Source: Tritrichomonas musculus (lineage: Eukaryota > Parabasalia > Tritrichomonadida > Tritrichomonadidae). From it: a stretch of DNA of 64,000 nucleotides. Where the stretch lies: the NCBI GenBank assembly GCA_039105265.1, contig JAPFFF010000007.1:4154001-4218000 (forward strand). The letters are read 5' to 3'. Below are positions 47,132 to 56,245 of the stretch, in pieces. Within the stretch, counting starts at the first letter, position 1. Every line of letters begins with the position of its first letter. The position numbers and the translations under genes are program-made. The notes under the pieces were generated by a model. That model searched no databases and had not been told where the DNA came from. It saw only the letters and a program-made list of their open reading frames with translations.

Positions 47132-47139
47132 CAAAAATA
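47132..47139 (-). promoter_or_regulatory. TATTTTTG motif before integrase (P-mid)
   Basis: CAAAAATA on the plus strand reads TATTTTTG toward the integrase start at 47123, followed by CGATTCA. The P-in integrase has TATTTTTG and TGATTCA at the same spacing. Confidence 0.5.
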
Positions 47140-47153
47140 AAGCATTAATTTAT

Positions 47154-47185
47154 GAAGGAACTCTGTTCCCTTTTGCAAAGCAAAA
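47154..47185 (+). repeat. 32-bp twin-hairpin micro-element, copy D
   Basis: The stems are GGAAC-TCT-GTTCC and TTTTGC-AAA-GCAAAA. It lies between the integrase and capsid genes of P-mid, exactly where P-in carries its HNH gene. Confidence 0.82.
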
Positions 47186-47210
47186 TGATTATTTAATGAA
47201 ATCAATTTAT

Positions 47211-49154
47211 TTATTCATTTGCTTGTGAACCTTCTGGTGTTGAATCATCATGATATTCTAAACCGTCAAGCGATAGTTTAAAGTAAGAGTCCCTAGTTAT
47301 CCAAAGTTGAGTCGGAGGAGGTTTGACAATGGTTCCATCTGGTTCAACAACATTGAAATATGTGTCATCATCTCCTGTATATATTGGTTGCCCATTGACT
47401 TGTATCTGAACGTTTCCGAAACCTCCATCAAGTCCGTCATAACAATATCCTGCACTTGCTCGTTCTGTTTGAATGTTGAATACAAATGATGTTGCATCAC
47501 TGATTGTGTTGTTGTATCTCTTACCGTTAGCGTCATTCTTTGGCATTGTCATCGAATCCTCAAATTCCTTTGTGCATGAAAGAGTGATTGCATCTAAATC
47601 ACCAGCCGTTAATTGATTTTCAAAGAATCGTGCACCAATGGTTGAAACGTTTTCGTCTGGGAAGTTCTTTCCACCAATATTCAAGAAACAGTTTTGATAA
47701 ACTGGATTTTCAAAGACAGTTAAATCATTATGATGCTTTGGAAACATGATTGATAAATTAGTTGCATTGATTAATGGGATATTCAATGTTGACTTGATTC
47801 CGTTTGCTGCTGGAGCGATTGGGAAAGCATGATAATCAACTTTTTGTGAAGGAATGATTAAACCTTGTCTTAAAATGTCTTCAATTCCTTGTCTTGTAGC
47901 TTCACAAACTCCAAAGCCTTGCATATTAGATTTACAAGCTGTGATGGTCATTCGATTAACTGTTAATGTTGCTGTTTGTTTTGAATAATGAGCGCTCATC
48001 AACTTGTTGGCTTCAGTTTTAGATACAAAGTTAACGTAAACATGACCTGCATGTGATGGTTGAGGTAATTTACCATGTTCTTTGGTATAATGGGCTTGAC
48101 AAATTGCTTTATTATCATCAGTCTTTTCAATTCCAAGTTCAGTAAATTCATCATCAGTAAAGCTAAATATTAATGAACAATTTTCAATCAGTTCATCGAA
48201 ATCACCTCCAGATGCAGATACGTATTGTTCTCTAACTTCATACTTCAATTGATATTTCGTTGGTGTTGGTTCAGGTGATGGTGGGTCTGGATTGTCTCCA
48301 GGTCCTGGAATCACTGCTTGATTACCAATTTGTGTGAATTGATGTTTGAGGTGTCCTCGTGCTTTGATTTCCTTTAGTCTGTTTAATTCTTCCATCGATA
48401 TTGAATCATTGTCTTCAAGAAATACTTTTGCTTCAGCAACTGTGTAAGGGTCTAATACTGCCCAAACAAGACCAGCGGGACTAACTTGAAAACGAATTGA
48501 TAAATCACCAATGATTCCATTAGGGAATAAATCAAATGCTTGTAAAGCAAGTAAATCATCAAAAGGAACATTCAAATCAAATTCAACTTCACTTCTTCCT
48601 GTGTTCTTAAATGAATTCAAGTTGACATAAGCTCCTGCATGTGTCTGTGAATAGTTGCTAATGTTTTCCCACAATGAATGAACGAATCTGCGACGTTTCT
48701 TCTCGGCTTCTGGTTTAACTGAAGAATATAAGAAGCCCTCACGAATGCATTCATTCTGTTGGTATCCGACATTGACATTATTATGAAGAATCTCTAACCT
48801 GTCAAACAACTGGTTTGATGATTTGAAACCGACAAACAGTTTGTACAAGTTGTTGGGGTCTTTGATTTCATTTAATTTACTCATATCTGTATTCAATGAC
48901 AAATCTAATTTAACGTGAAATGTTAAGAAACCTTTATCAATATCACTTATGAAGTGGTCAGGATGTGTTAAACTTATTTGCGAATATTGTCCTTGATGAA
49001 ATGGAGCTGGTTGGTCATGACAGTCAACAGTTCTAAATGAAAATGAACGCGTACCGTCATTGACATTAATCATGTTTCTCATCTCTTCAAATGCATGAAG
49101 AACGTTTCCTGTTTCAGTGCGAAGATTATGGGCTCTCTCGTTTCTGTATAACAT
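47211..49154 (-). CDS. Major capsid protein (P-mid)
   Basis: This uninterrupted Polinton major capsid protein of 647 residues begins MLYRNERAHNLRTETGN and ends near YHDDSTPEGSQANE. It is expected to form two jelly rolls and pseudo-hexameric capsomers. The Pro-rich linker PDPPSPEPTPT introduces an extra domain of about 75 residues. It is nearly identical to the split P-in copy. It diverges from the 84-residue amphipathic gene with about 50 bp between. Confidence 0.9.
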   Translation of the reverse strand: MLYRNERAHNLRTETGNVLHAFEEMRNMINVNDGTRSFSFRTVDCHDQPAPFHQGQYSQISLTHPDHFISDIDKGFLTFHVKLDLSLNTDMSKLNEIKDPNNLYKLFVGFKSSNQLFDRLEILHNNVNVGYQQNECIREGFLYSSVKPEAEKKRRRFVHSLWENISNYSQTHAGAYVNLNSFKNTGRSEVEFDLNVPFDDLLALQAFDLFPNGIIGDLSIRFQVSPAGLVWAVLDPYTVAEAKVFLEDNDSISMEELNRLKEIKARGHLKHQFTQIGNQAVIPGPGDNPDPPSPEPTPTKYQLKYEVREQYVSASGGDFDELIENCSLIFSFTDDEFTELGIEKTDDNKAICQAHYTKEHGKLPQPSHAGHVYVNFVSKTEANKLMSAHYSKQTATLTVNRMTITACKSNMQGFGVCEATRQGIEDILRQGLIIPSQKVDYHAFPIAPAANGIKSTLNIPLINATNLSIMFPKHHNDLTVFENPVYQNCFLNIGGKNFPDENVSTIGARFFENQLTAGDLDAITLSCTKEFEDSMTMPKNDANGKRYNNTISDATSFVFNIQTERASAGYCYDGLDGGFGNVQIQVNGQPIYTGDDDTYFNVVEPDGTIVKPPPTQLWITRDSYFKLSLDGLEYHDDSTPEGSQANE

Positions 49155-49203
49155 TTATGATTGAATAAAAAGGAAATAAAACACTTTTATCATTAATTAA
49201 ATT

Positions 49204-49458
49204 ATGGGTGTCGGTATATTCAACAAAATCAAGAACGCATTTAAATCAATTGGCGGCAAAGTAAAATCATTCGCTCAGAAAGCAGTTAAAGCATTACCAA
49301 AAGTTGTTGATGTTGGAAAGCAAATCATGGACAGAGTCAAACCAATTACACAATTCATTCCTGGTGTTGGTCAAGTAGTTGACGCAATTGATACAGGATT
49401 AAATGCTGTCGACAAAGTAGGTAAATTTGGTAAATCAATACTGAATGAAGTTAAATGA
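49204..49458 (+). CDS. 84-aa amphipathic capsid-associated protein (P-mid)
   Basis: It differs from the P-in copy at 3862 by only a few residues (KALPKVV; NAVDKVGK). Lys/Phe/Val amphipathic helices precede PGVGQVVDAIDTG. It is divergent from the capsid gene. A minor capsid or membrane-active role is inferred. Confidence 0.75.
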   Translation: MGVGIFNKIKNAFKSIGGKVKSFAQKAVKALPKVVDVGKQIMDRVKPITQFIPGVGQVVDAIDTGLNAVDKVGKFGKSILNEVK

Positions 49459-49494
49459 AAAACAATGAAAAATAATGATTTAAAATGAATATAA

Positions 49495-49971
49495 ATGAAT
49501 GAAAACATTAATGAACTTAAAGTCATAAATGATAATGTAAATGAATCAAAAGTATTTAAATCAATTGAAGAGTTCAATTTGTTCTATCAAAAGAATATCG
49601 AGCAAATGAAATCACAAACGACTAACTATTTGAACAAGATTTATAAAATCATCACTAATGACGGCAACGAATACAAAATCACTAAGCGAAATTGTACAGA
49701 CGGTAAAAGACTTAACGGCGACATTTATTTGAAGAAAGTTGGGAACACAATCACTAAAACACTTGAAAATGACAACATCAAAGCTGATATATCATTAATG
49801 AAAGAATCGATTAACGAACTCAATGAATTAATAAATCAATTGAACAACAAAAATAAAATACTTGAAGAACATATTAATAAGCTTTCAAACGTTGTCGACC
49901 AACAATCAAAAGTTATTAATGAATATGTATTAAATGTTGTTGCTCCTGACAACCACAGAATGATTAAGTGA
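49495..49971 (+). CDS. 158-aa coiled-coil protein of the capsid cluster (P-mid)
   Basis: This is the close copy of 3349, with FNLFYQKN, TTNYLNKIYKI, YKITKRN and YLKKV, then a coiled coil (LNELINQLNNKNKILEEH). It is part of the family that also includes the S protein at 11563. Confidence 0.72.
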   Translation: MNENINELKVINDNVNESKVFKSIEEFNLFYQKNIEQMKSQTTNYLNKIYKIITNDGNEYKITKRNCTDGKRLNGDIYLKKVGNTITKTLENDNIKADISLMKESINELNELINQLNNKNKILEEHINKLSNVVDQQSKVINEYVLNVVAPDNHRMIK

Positions 49972-50163
49972 ATCATGATGATTTAATGATTTAGTCGTTT
50001 TTGGAGGTGGTTCATGAAATATATTTCCTTTTTCATTATAACATTTCACTGTTGGTGCTGAATTTATTTTTGTTCTATTCTTTTGCATCGTTAATTGTAA
50101 TCTATCAAAATGATTTTTATGCTTATCGTCATGAACGGTTCTTAATTGATTGATAACAGACAT
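49930..50163 (-). CDS. 77-aa basic protein (P-mid)
   Basis: This is the counterpart of 3157 (MSVINQLRTVHDDKHKNHFDRL). Its 3' end overlaps that of the 158-residue gene and it starts 14 bp from the divergent coiled-coil gene, as in P-in. Confidence 0.65.
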   Translation of the reverse strand: MSVINQLRTVHDDKHKNHFDRLQLTMQKNRTKINSAPTVKCYNEKGNIFHEPPPKTTKSLNHHDSLNHSVVVRSNNI

Positions 50164-50177
50164 TTAATTATTATTAA

Positions 50178-50405
50178 ATGAGTGAACTAACTGAATACAA
50201 GAAAGAAATACCCGAATTAAAACGAATCAAACGAGGATTAAAAGAAAAGTGTTATGATTATAAACAATGTCTCAACAATATCAAATCAGGAATGTTAGGC
50301 TCTGACGGTCTTGCTGTTCGTGAATCTCTTATTGAAGACATCAACAGCCTCAAAAATAAAGTTCATCAACTTGAGAAAGAATTAAATGAATTGTCTAATA
50401 AATGA
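50178..50405 (+). CDS. 75-aa coiled-coil protein (P-mid)
   Basis: Identical to the P-in protein except for one residue (QLEKEL for QLENEL). Its last codons overlap the end of the convergent TIR-encoded gene by about 11 bp. Confidence 0.7.
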   Translation: MSELTEYKKEIPELKRIKRGLKEKCYDYKQCLNNIKSGMLGSDGLAVRESLIEDINSLKNKVHQLEKELNELSNK

Positions 50406-50601
50406 GTTCTTCAAGTTCAGCAATTAATTCAGCAGGTCCGTTGAATTTCTTTAGTTGTTCAATAAAGTGATTTATCTCTTTTAGTACTTCATCTATGATA
50501 TCATCATTATCGTAGAGGTATTTTAAAGCGGGTCTCCATCCTTTTAGCTTTTTGTTGATTCTATTAATGAGGATGCTTAATTGTTCGGCTTGGTTTGACA
50601 T
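50395..50601 (-). CDS. TIR-encoded 68-aa protein, copy 2
   Basis: This is the identical second copy of the gene at 540, pointing inward from the right end of P-mid. See that entry for the resemblance to the S TIR protein. Confidence 0.65.
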   Translation of the reverse strand: MSNQAEQLSILINRINKKLKGWRPALKYLYDNDDIIDEVLKEINHFIEQLKKFNGPAELIAELEELIY

Positions 50602-50853
50602 TATAAATTGCTGATAAAAAAATAAAAAATTTTTGAAAGTTCTATTTTTCGTTGTTGTTATTTTTGGTCATTAGTCGTGTTGACGGTGGGCTTTAGCCCG
50701 ACGGAAACCGACTGATATATACTACTAAACAAGTTCAAAGATGTAAATTCAAAGATGAAGATTCAAAGATGAAGATTCAAAGATGAAGATCAAAAGTGGC
50801 GACCGTTAACTTTAAAATTTATCTGACCTCCCAAATCAACACCCTTACTCTCT
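50396..50853 (-). repeat. P-mid right terminal inverted repeat, 458 bp
   Basis: This is the mirror of 288-745, with the same four 14-bp units, GGGCTAAAGCCC hairpin and 68-residue gene. Positions 50602-50853 have no gene. It ends CTTACTCTCT before the duplication GACGTT. Confidence 0.92.
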
Positions 50854-50859
50854 GACGTT

Positions 50860-51861
50860 CCCATTATGGTATCTAATGAATTCGGCAATCTCATTGAATA
50901 TGCGCCTATGCTTCTCATGCTTCTTCTCAGTTTTGGATGTATCGTAATGGACCAATATGATATTGCCCTTGCGATAGCTCAGTAGTCCACCCATTTGCAT
51001 ATTATTTTTGACTCGACGTAGCCGCCGTTGGCAATCCCTGATGTATCTCCATTCCAAATCTGGGTTGTGCTGCATTTGATTGGGTGTGTAGTATATCCAC
51101 TTTGGTACCCTTGCTAGATACGGGTCATATTGGGTTCCATCACCTGGATAATTGGGATTGGGCATTCGTAGAGACCGATGTGGTGTGTTGTTATAGAAGT
51201 GTACCATCTGTTGCATCAGGTATGGGTCTCCAATCCTACGATTATCTAAACCGAATGCATTGCGGAGTGTCCTGATGGTCGCATCAACGATTTTGTGAGC
51301 GTTGTTGTGTTTGGATTTATCGACAATCACTGCATTGCGGTCAATCAACACGTTTTTGGTACCTCTATATTTATTTCTGGATGGATTGTAGCGGCCAAGT
51401 ATATCAAGCACTTTGAGTAGGTTATTCTCACCATCGCATTTGATGGTATTGAATTTGAAGTCATCGTATTTCTCAAGAATGATTTTGGTGTATGCAGTCT
51501 TGATGGTATCAGCTAGTCTGTTCTTAAGCGGTTCCACAATTAGATACCGTGTGTTGACATTCACCATGATGAGGTAAATGGTTTCATGGACTACCACGGA
51601 TTCGGTTCCATTAGCCCTTGTGGTGTAATTCGCAAACATCAAATCGACTTCCCAGCATCCGGGTTCCAATGAGAAATCCGGTTTTGAATAGGGACTGCAT
51701 GATTTCAATTTGAAGTCCTTCACGAATGGCTCATGATGAGTTTCTGGGTTGATGATGAACTGCGATGGGTCCAATTTCGATATCTTGGATTTGAATGGGT
51801 ACTTGAGCAGCGAATTGTACTCATTGTCGAATATCTTGAACGATTTCCTGTTGTCAGTCAT
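50860..51861 (-). pseudogene. Integrase, N-terminal and core part (P-out)
   Basis: This is the main part of a DDE integrase (WEVDLMFA, IKCDGENN, VDATIRTLRNAFG, FYNNTPHRSL), about 330 residues, continuing in the piece at 63-281 across the P-mid insertion. It is diverged from the P-in and P-mid integrases. CAAAAATA at 51870-51877 is the reversed TATTTTTG motif, 8 bp upstream of the start. Confidence 0.88.
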
Positions 51862-51877
51862 TTAATGTGCAAAAATA

Positions 51878-52026
51878 GTGGTCTCAATCGGGACAGCAAA
51901 ATTGCTGTTCCAGGAAATTAGTGGTTATCTCCATGAAATCCGGTCTGGTAGAATTCTACCACACCCCATATTTAGTGGTTATCTCCATGAAATCTGGGTC
52001 TGCGGGATTTCCCGTCGACCCCATAT
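51878..52026. repeat. Short repeats shared with S TIRs in P-out intergenic region
   Basis: It contains GGACAGCAAAATTGCTGTTCC-like inverted repeats (from 51891), the palindrome TGGTAGAATTCTACCA (51946-51961) and three copies of ATTAGTGGTTATC or TTTAGTGGTTATC. The S TIRs contain the same palindrome next to TCTGGT and the related string CACTAAATATTGGG. The two regions share repeat vocabulary although the elements are different. Confidence 0.65.
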
Positions 52027-52260
52027 TTAGTGGTTATCGCTTGATAATTCAGCGAGCTCATTCTCGAGTTTGGCGACCTTCTCCTTCAGACTATTGATAT
52101 CCTCAATCAGTGATTCACGAACGGCTAGTCCATTGCTACCCAGCATACCCCCTTTGATGTTATTGAGGTGGCCTTTATACATATAGCACTTCTCCTTGAG
52201 ATCATGTTTGATGCGCTTAAGCTCTGGAATCTCCTTCTTGTATTCTCCCAATTCAGTCAT
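52027..52260 (-). CDS. 77-aa coiled-coil protein (P-out)
   Basis: This is the counterpart of 2915 and 50178 (MTELGEYKKEIPELKRIKHD), with leucine heptads in the second half. It is divergent from the next gene, with about 35 bp between. Confidence 0.7.
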   Translation of the reverse strand: MTELGEYKKEIPELKRIKHDLKEKCYMYKGHLNNIKGGMLGSNGLAVRESLIEDINSLKEKVAKLENELAELSSDNH

Positions 52261-52294
52261 TTAGATATGAAAAAAAGTGTTTTTTCAAGATTAA

Positions 52295-52522
52295 ATGTCT
52301 TATGAAGAACGCCGTGTATTAAGAGATTCAAATGGGCTCACGTATTTCAATCACCTGGAACGTCACATGCGAAATAGGCGAACTATGAGTTGTACCAAAC
52401 CCACAGTCCCAAAATATGAGGATAAGGGGTGTGTCGTGCATGACCCAATCATCAAGTCAACATCATCAACTCTACACCGCTCACTCAATCACCAGGTAAT
52501 CCCAAATAATTCCAAGATCTAA
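52295..52522 (+). CDS. 75-aa basic protein (P-out)
   Basis: This is the diverged counterpart of 3157 (MSYEERRVLRDSNGLTYFNHLERHM; VHDPIIKST). Its end overlaps the end of the opposite coiled-coil gene by about 4 bp. Confidence 0.62.
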   Translation: MSYEERRVLRDSNGLTYFNHLERHMRNRRTMSCTKPTVPKYEDKGCVVHDPIIKSTSSTLHRSLNHQVIPNNSKI

Positions 52523-52953
52523 TGCCTCAGGAGACTGTTCACAGCATCAGTACACTCATTCATGGTACTGGTGAGCTGATTTATTTTTGTGGTGATCACG
52601 CCAATGGTGTTCTCCAGAGTGGTAATCCGTTTGGTGTATTCATCTACTGTTGACTGCAATGCATTGATGTCAGCTCGAATGCTTGCGAATTGGATCTCCA
52701 CCAGGTTGTCATTATCGGCTTGCTTGGTGATCTTCTTGAGAAACACATTACTAGAGCCATCCTTGCCAGTGCGTTTGGTAATCCTGTACTCGCATTCGGG
52801 GGTGATTATTTTGTAGGTTTTATTGAGGTAATTGGTGGTCTTCTCATTGAACATGTCCTTGTACTTCTGGTAGAACAGGTCGAACTCCTCTACTGAGTTG
52901 AATGTGCGTTGCTCCATCTTGTTATCATTAATAACCCTGATATCGCAATTCAT
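52519..52953 (-). CDS. 144-aa coiled-coil protein of the capsid cluster (P-out)
   Basis: I start it at the ATG at 52953 (MNCDIRVINDN), 11 bp after the reversed TATTTTTG motif at 52965-52972. It has FDLFYQKYKDMF, TTNYLNKTYKIITP, YRITKRTG and VFLKK, then a coiled coil. It is a member of the family shared with S (11563) and P-right (62233). Confidence 0.72.
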   Translation of the reverse strand: MNCDIRVINDNKMEQRTFNSVEEFDLFYQKYKDMFNEKTTNYLNKTYKIITPECEYRITKRTGKDGSSNVFLKKITKQADNDNLVEIQFASIRADINALQSTVDEYTKRITTLENTIGVITTKINQLTSTMNECTDAVNSLLRH

Positions 52954-53003
52954 TTCAAAACGGACAAAAATATATTCATATGTATGTGGATATTCTATGA
53001 TGA

Positions 53004-53255
53004 TCAAACCTTGTCCAGTATGGATTTGCCTATATCATTAGCTTTGCTTACGTAATTGAGTCCAGTGCTGATGGTGTCTACAACTGGTCCAACACCTGGT
53101 ATGAAGTCGGCGATTGGTTTGATCCTATTGATGATCCCCTTTCCAATATCAACTGCCCTTGGGAGGTTGCGGATAACAGTTTGAGCTGCATTCTTGAGCT
53201 TACTGCCGACGTTCTTGAAAGCGTTCTTAATCTTCTTGAAGATGCCAATACCCAT
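53004..53255 (-). CDS. 83-aa amphipathic capsid-associated protein (P-out)
   Basis: It starts at MGIGIFKKIKNAFKNVGS, by comparison with P-in and P-mid. Lys-rich amphipathic helices are followed by PGVGPVVDTIS. It is divergent from the capsid gene. Confidence 0.75.
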   Translation of the reverse strand: MGIGIFKKIKNAFKNVGSKLKNAAQTVIRNLPRAVDIGKGIINRIKPIADFIPGVGPVVDTISTGLNYVSKANDIGKSILDKV

Positions 53256-53302
53256 TTGGTATATACAAAAATGTGATTTCAAGCTTTTTTCCAAGATACA
53301 AA

Positions 53303-55255
53303 ATGAGATACAGGAACGAAAGAGCTCACAATTTGAAATACGAGGTTGGGAATGTCAATGACACATTCCAGAAGATGCGAAATATCATCAATGTGAATGA
53401 TGGTACCAGAAGCTTCTCATTTAGAACTGTCGATTGCCATGACCAGCCAGCCCCATTTCACCAAGGCCAGTACTCACAGATTTCATTAACACATCCCGAC
53501 CACTTCATCAGCGATATCGACAAAGGCTTCCTCACATTCCACATCAAACTCGATTTGCAATTGAACACCGATTTGGCCAAATTGCAAGAGATCAATGATC
53601 CAAATAACTTCTATAAACTGTTTGTCGGATTTAAGTCCTCGAACCAATTGTTTGACAGGCTCGAGATTCTCCATAACAATGTCAATGTCGGATATCAGCA
53701 AAATGAATGCATTCGCGAGGGCTTCCTATACTCGGTTTTGAAACCAGAGACTGAGAAGATGCGCCGCAGATTCGTTCACAGCTTATGGGAGAACATCAGC
53801 AATTACAGTCAAACTCATGCTGGTTCATACGTTAATCTCAATAGCTTCAAGGATGGTGGTAAGACCACAACCGAATTCGACTTGAATGTACCATTTGATG
53901 ACTTGCTTGCATTACAGGCATTTGACTTATTCCCCAATGGAATCATTGGTGATTTATCCATTAGATTCCAAGTCAGTCCAGCTGGTCTTGTTTGGGCTGC
54001 CATTGACCCATACACGGTTGCTGAAGCCAAGGCATTCCTAGAAGATAATGATACCGTATCCCCAGAGGAACTCGATAAACTCAAACAAATCAAAGCTCAT
54101 GGACATCTCAAACACCAATTCACTCAAATCGGTAATGAGGCTATCATCCCAGGACCTGGTGATAATCCAAATCCACCATCTCCCGAACCAACACCAACTA
54201 AATATCAATTGAAGTATGAAGTTAGAGAACAATACGTATCTGCATCTGGAGGTGATTTCGATGATCTGATTGAAAATTGTTCATTCATCTTTGGATTTAC
54301 AGATGATGAATTTACTGAACTTGGAATTGAAAAGACTGATGATAATAAAGCAATTTGTCAAGCTCAATATACCAAAGAACATGGTAAATTACCTCAACCA
54401 TCACATGCAGATCATGTCTACGTCAATTTCGTATCTAAAACCGAAGCTAATAAATTGATGAGTGCTCATTACTCATCACAACCAGCAACACTCACTGTTA
54501 ACCGAATGACCATCACTCTCTGTAAGTCCAACATGCAAGGCTATGGTGTTTGTGAAGCCACTCGTGCAAGCATTGAATCCATATTACGTGAAGGCCTAGT
54601 AATCCCATCTCAAAAGGTTGATTACCATGCATTCCCAATTGCAGCTGCCGCTAACGGAATCAAGTCTACATTGAATATCCCATTAATCAATGTCACAAGC
54701 ATGTCATTGTTGTTCCCCAAGCATCACAATGATTTGACTGTATTTGAGAATCCGGTTTACCAAAACTGCTTTTTGAATATTGGTGGTAAGAACTTCCCAG
54801 ATGAGAATGTCAGTACCATTGGCGCCAGATTCTTCGAAAGCCAATTAACAGCTGGAGACCTCGATGGTATCACACTCCAATGTTCAAAGGAATTCGAAGA
54901 TAGCTTCACCATGCCCAAGAACGATGAAAACGGTGTCCGATATCGCAATACATTGAGTGATGCCACATCATTTGTATTCAATGTCCAAACTGAACGTGCA
55001 TCTGCTGGATACTGTTATGATGGCTTAGATGGTGGCAAAGGCAATATCCAAATTCAAGTCAATGGTCAACCAATATTCACTGGTGATAATGATACATATT
55101 ACAAGATTATCGAACCAAGTGGAGCCATTGTTAGACCACCACCTGTACAACTCTGTTTATGCAGAGACACCTACTTCAAGCTCTCACTCGATGGCCTCGA
55201 ATATATCGATGATGAATCACCAGCTGGCTCACAAGTTGATCCAGAAATGGCATAA
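53303..55255 (+). CDS. Major capsid protein (P-out)
   Basis: This 650-residue capsid protein starts at MRYRNERAHNLKYEVGN. It is clearly homologous to the P-in and P-mid copies but differs at many synonymous sites. The exception is the extra domain after the Pro-rich linker (about 54198-54416), which is nearly identical to P-in at the DNA level. It looks uninterrupted and ends before the 191-family gene. Confidence 0.9.
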   Translation: MRYRNERAHNLKYEVGNVNDTFQKMRNIINVNDGTRSFSFRTVDCHDQPAPFHQGQYSQISLTHPDHFISDIDKGFLTFHIKLDLQLNTDLAKLQEINDPNNFYKLFVGFKSSNQLFDRLEILHNNVNVGYQQNECIREGFLYSVLKPETEKMRRRFVHSLWENISNYSQTHAGSYVNLNSFKDGGKTTTEFDLNVPFDDLLALQAFDLFPNGIIGDLSIRFQVSPAGLVWAAIDPYTVAEAKAFLEDNDTVSPEELDKLKQIKAHGHLKHQFTQIGNEAIIPGPGDNPNPPSPEPTPTKYQLKYEVREQYVSASGGDFDDLIENCSFIFGFTDDEFTELGIEKTDDNKAICQAQYTKEHGKLPQPSHADHVYVNFVSKTEANKLMSAHYSSQPATLTVNRMTITLCKSNMQGYGVCEATRASIESILREGLVIPSQKVDYHAFPIAAAANGIKSTLNIPLINVTSMSLLFPKHHNDLTVFENPVYQNCFLNIGGKNFPDENVSTIGARFFESQLTAGDLDGITLQCSKEFEDSFTMPKNDENGVRYRNTLSDATSFVFNVQTERASAGYCYDGLDGGKGNIQIQVNGQPIFTGDNDTYYKIIEPSGAIVRPPPVQLCLCRDTYFKLSLDGLEYIDDESPAGSQVDPEMA

Positions 55256-55279
55256 GAAATATGGCATTAGTGGTAAAAA

Positions 55280-55287
55280 TATTTTTG
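55280..55287 (+). promoter_or_regulatory. TATTTTTG motif (P-out)
   Basis: TATTTTTG lies 10 bp before the ATG at 55298, within the common 6-13 bp spacing. Confidence 0.5.
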
Positions 55288-55297
55288 CACTTTGGAA

Positions 55298-55875
55298 ATG
55301 TCTCTCCATAAGGCTAGAATTCTATCAAGTGAGAATGATGCGAGTGTTAAGCAGGAGCAGAATGTGAATATTAAGATCGCCGCGAATAGACCTCCACCAG
55401 TTCAACCGGTATCATACCCTCAAGTCCCACAGATGCAACCCCAAATGGGATATACTAAAGGTCTAAACCCCGAAGGGGTATACACGCAAAATGGCACACA
55501 GGATGCAAATTTTACTACAGCCTCGACAACTGGTCCATATCCATCAGTTGCTCCAATAAACAGTACACCGACCGATCGTTCATTAGACCCCGACACTGAC
55601 GACTTGGGTACCAAAAATAAATTCCTCGAGATATTGCTGAATATCTATGAGACCAATCCACTGAGGATGAACAACTACCTAGTGTGTCATAGCAACACGC
55701 TGATGGAGCTCATTAAGATACTCACTAAGGCTGACAAAGTTGAGCTGGTCATCAATGAGGATAGTGGGTGCACTGGTTGTGTTTCAAACTCGAAGTACAT
55801 GAAAATCGATAAGATATTGGTGTCCAAAAACGGGGTATCCAATGAGTTGAAATATGGATATAACCATGTATGGAC
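55298..55875 (+). pseudogene. 191-aa family protein entered by P-right (P-out)
   Basis: It begins MSLHKARILSSENDASVKQEQ and has a Pro/Gln-rich middle, then KFLEILLNIYETNP, VCHSNTLMELIK and CTGCVSNSKYM. Similarity to the family ends near 55875, where the sequence changes to AGTAGTAATGTGG, the presumed left end of P-right. In P-mid the same gene family was the target of P-in. Confidence 0.78.
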
Positions 55876-56245
55876 AGTAGTAATGTGGAGACGCTGTGGA
55901 CCCCCAGATAATATTATCAAACTCACCTATTCTGAGGGGGGTATAATCAATAGGTCAGTTTCGGAAATCAGTAGTTTGATCCGCCTAGTCAGTCATGGGT
56001 CAAAACCAGCGAAAGTTGATCATTATCGGGTGTTTTACAGTGTTTATCGATCATGTGTTTCATGTGTGAAAACCATCAAAAATAGCGTTTATGAGTGTCG
56101 CGAGCGAGTGTCGCGAAGGTGTTTAAAAATGTGTGAATGAGTGAGTGTGATGTCGTGAATGGTGATCGCAAACGATGATCGATGAAGGTGAGTGTGATTG
56201 ATGTGAAAGTTAATCATTAAAACTAATTTTTTAACGAGAACACAA
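55876..56245. other. P-right terminal region, no gene
   Basis: These 370 bp hold no supported gene, although a frame from the P-out gene runs into it. It includes an 11-bp direct repeat GAGTGTCGCGA (56093-56103 and 56106-56116), several GATCAT and GATCGATG strings, and the leader TTTTTAACGAGAACACAAATG split across the next gene start. It is probably the P-right TIR, whose mirror is outside the window. Confidence 0.55.

Larger units (their letters stand above)
288..50853. mobile_element. P-mid: Polinton carrying a nested Polinton
   Basis: This Polinton/Maverick begins AGAGAGTAAGGG and ends with the reverse complement. It is flanked by the perfect 6-bp duplication GACGTT (282-287 and 50854-50859), as expected for Polinton integrase. 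Its TIRs are 458 bp. Without the nested P-in it is about 20.5 kb, the usual Polinton size. It carries the ATPase, polymerase B, integrase, major capsid, fibre-like protein and small genes. It is interrupted by one large insertion and has about one further break. The near-identical TIRs indicate a young insertion. Confidence 0.93.
50854..55875. mobile_element. P-out Polinton, right visible part
   Basis: This continues the outermost Polinton: integrase, two small genes, the coiled-coil and amphipathic proteins, the major capsid and the 191-family gene. It is a diverged relative of P-in and P-mid with visibly higher GC at third codon positions. Apparently P-right enters its last gene at about 55876. 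It is interrupted twice in the visible part. Confidence 0.85.

Noticed and set aside
288-50853. Assembly artefact from palindromic joining of similar contigs
   Set aside because: The inverted-looking gene order is fully explained by nested insertions with perfect target duplications at each junction, and the two Polintons differ in cargo and sequence. Long reads would still be useful.
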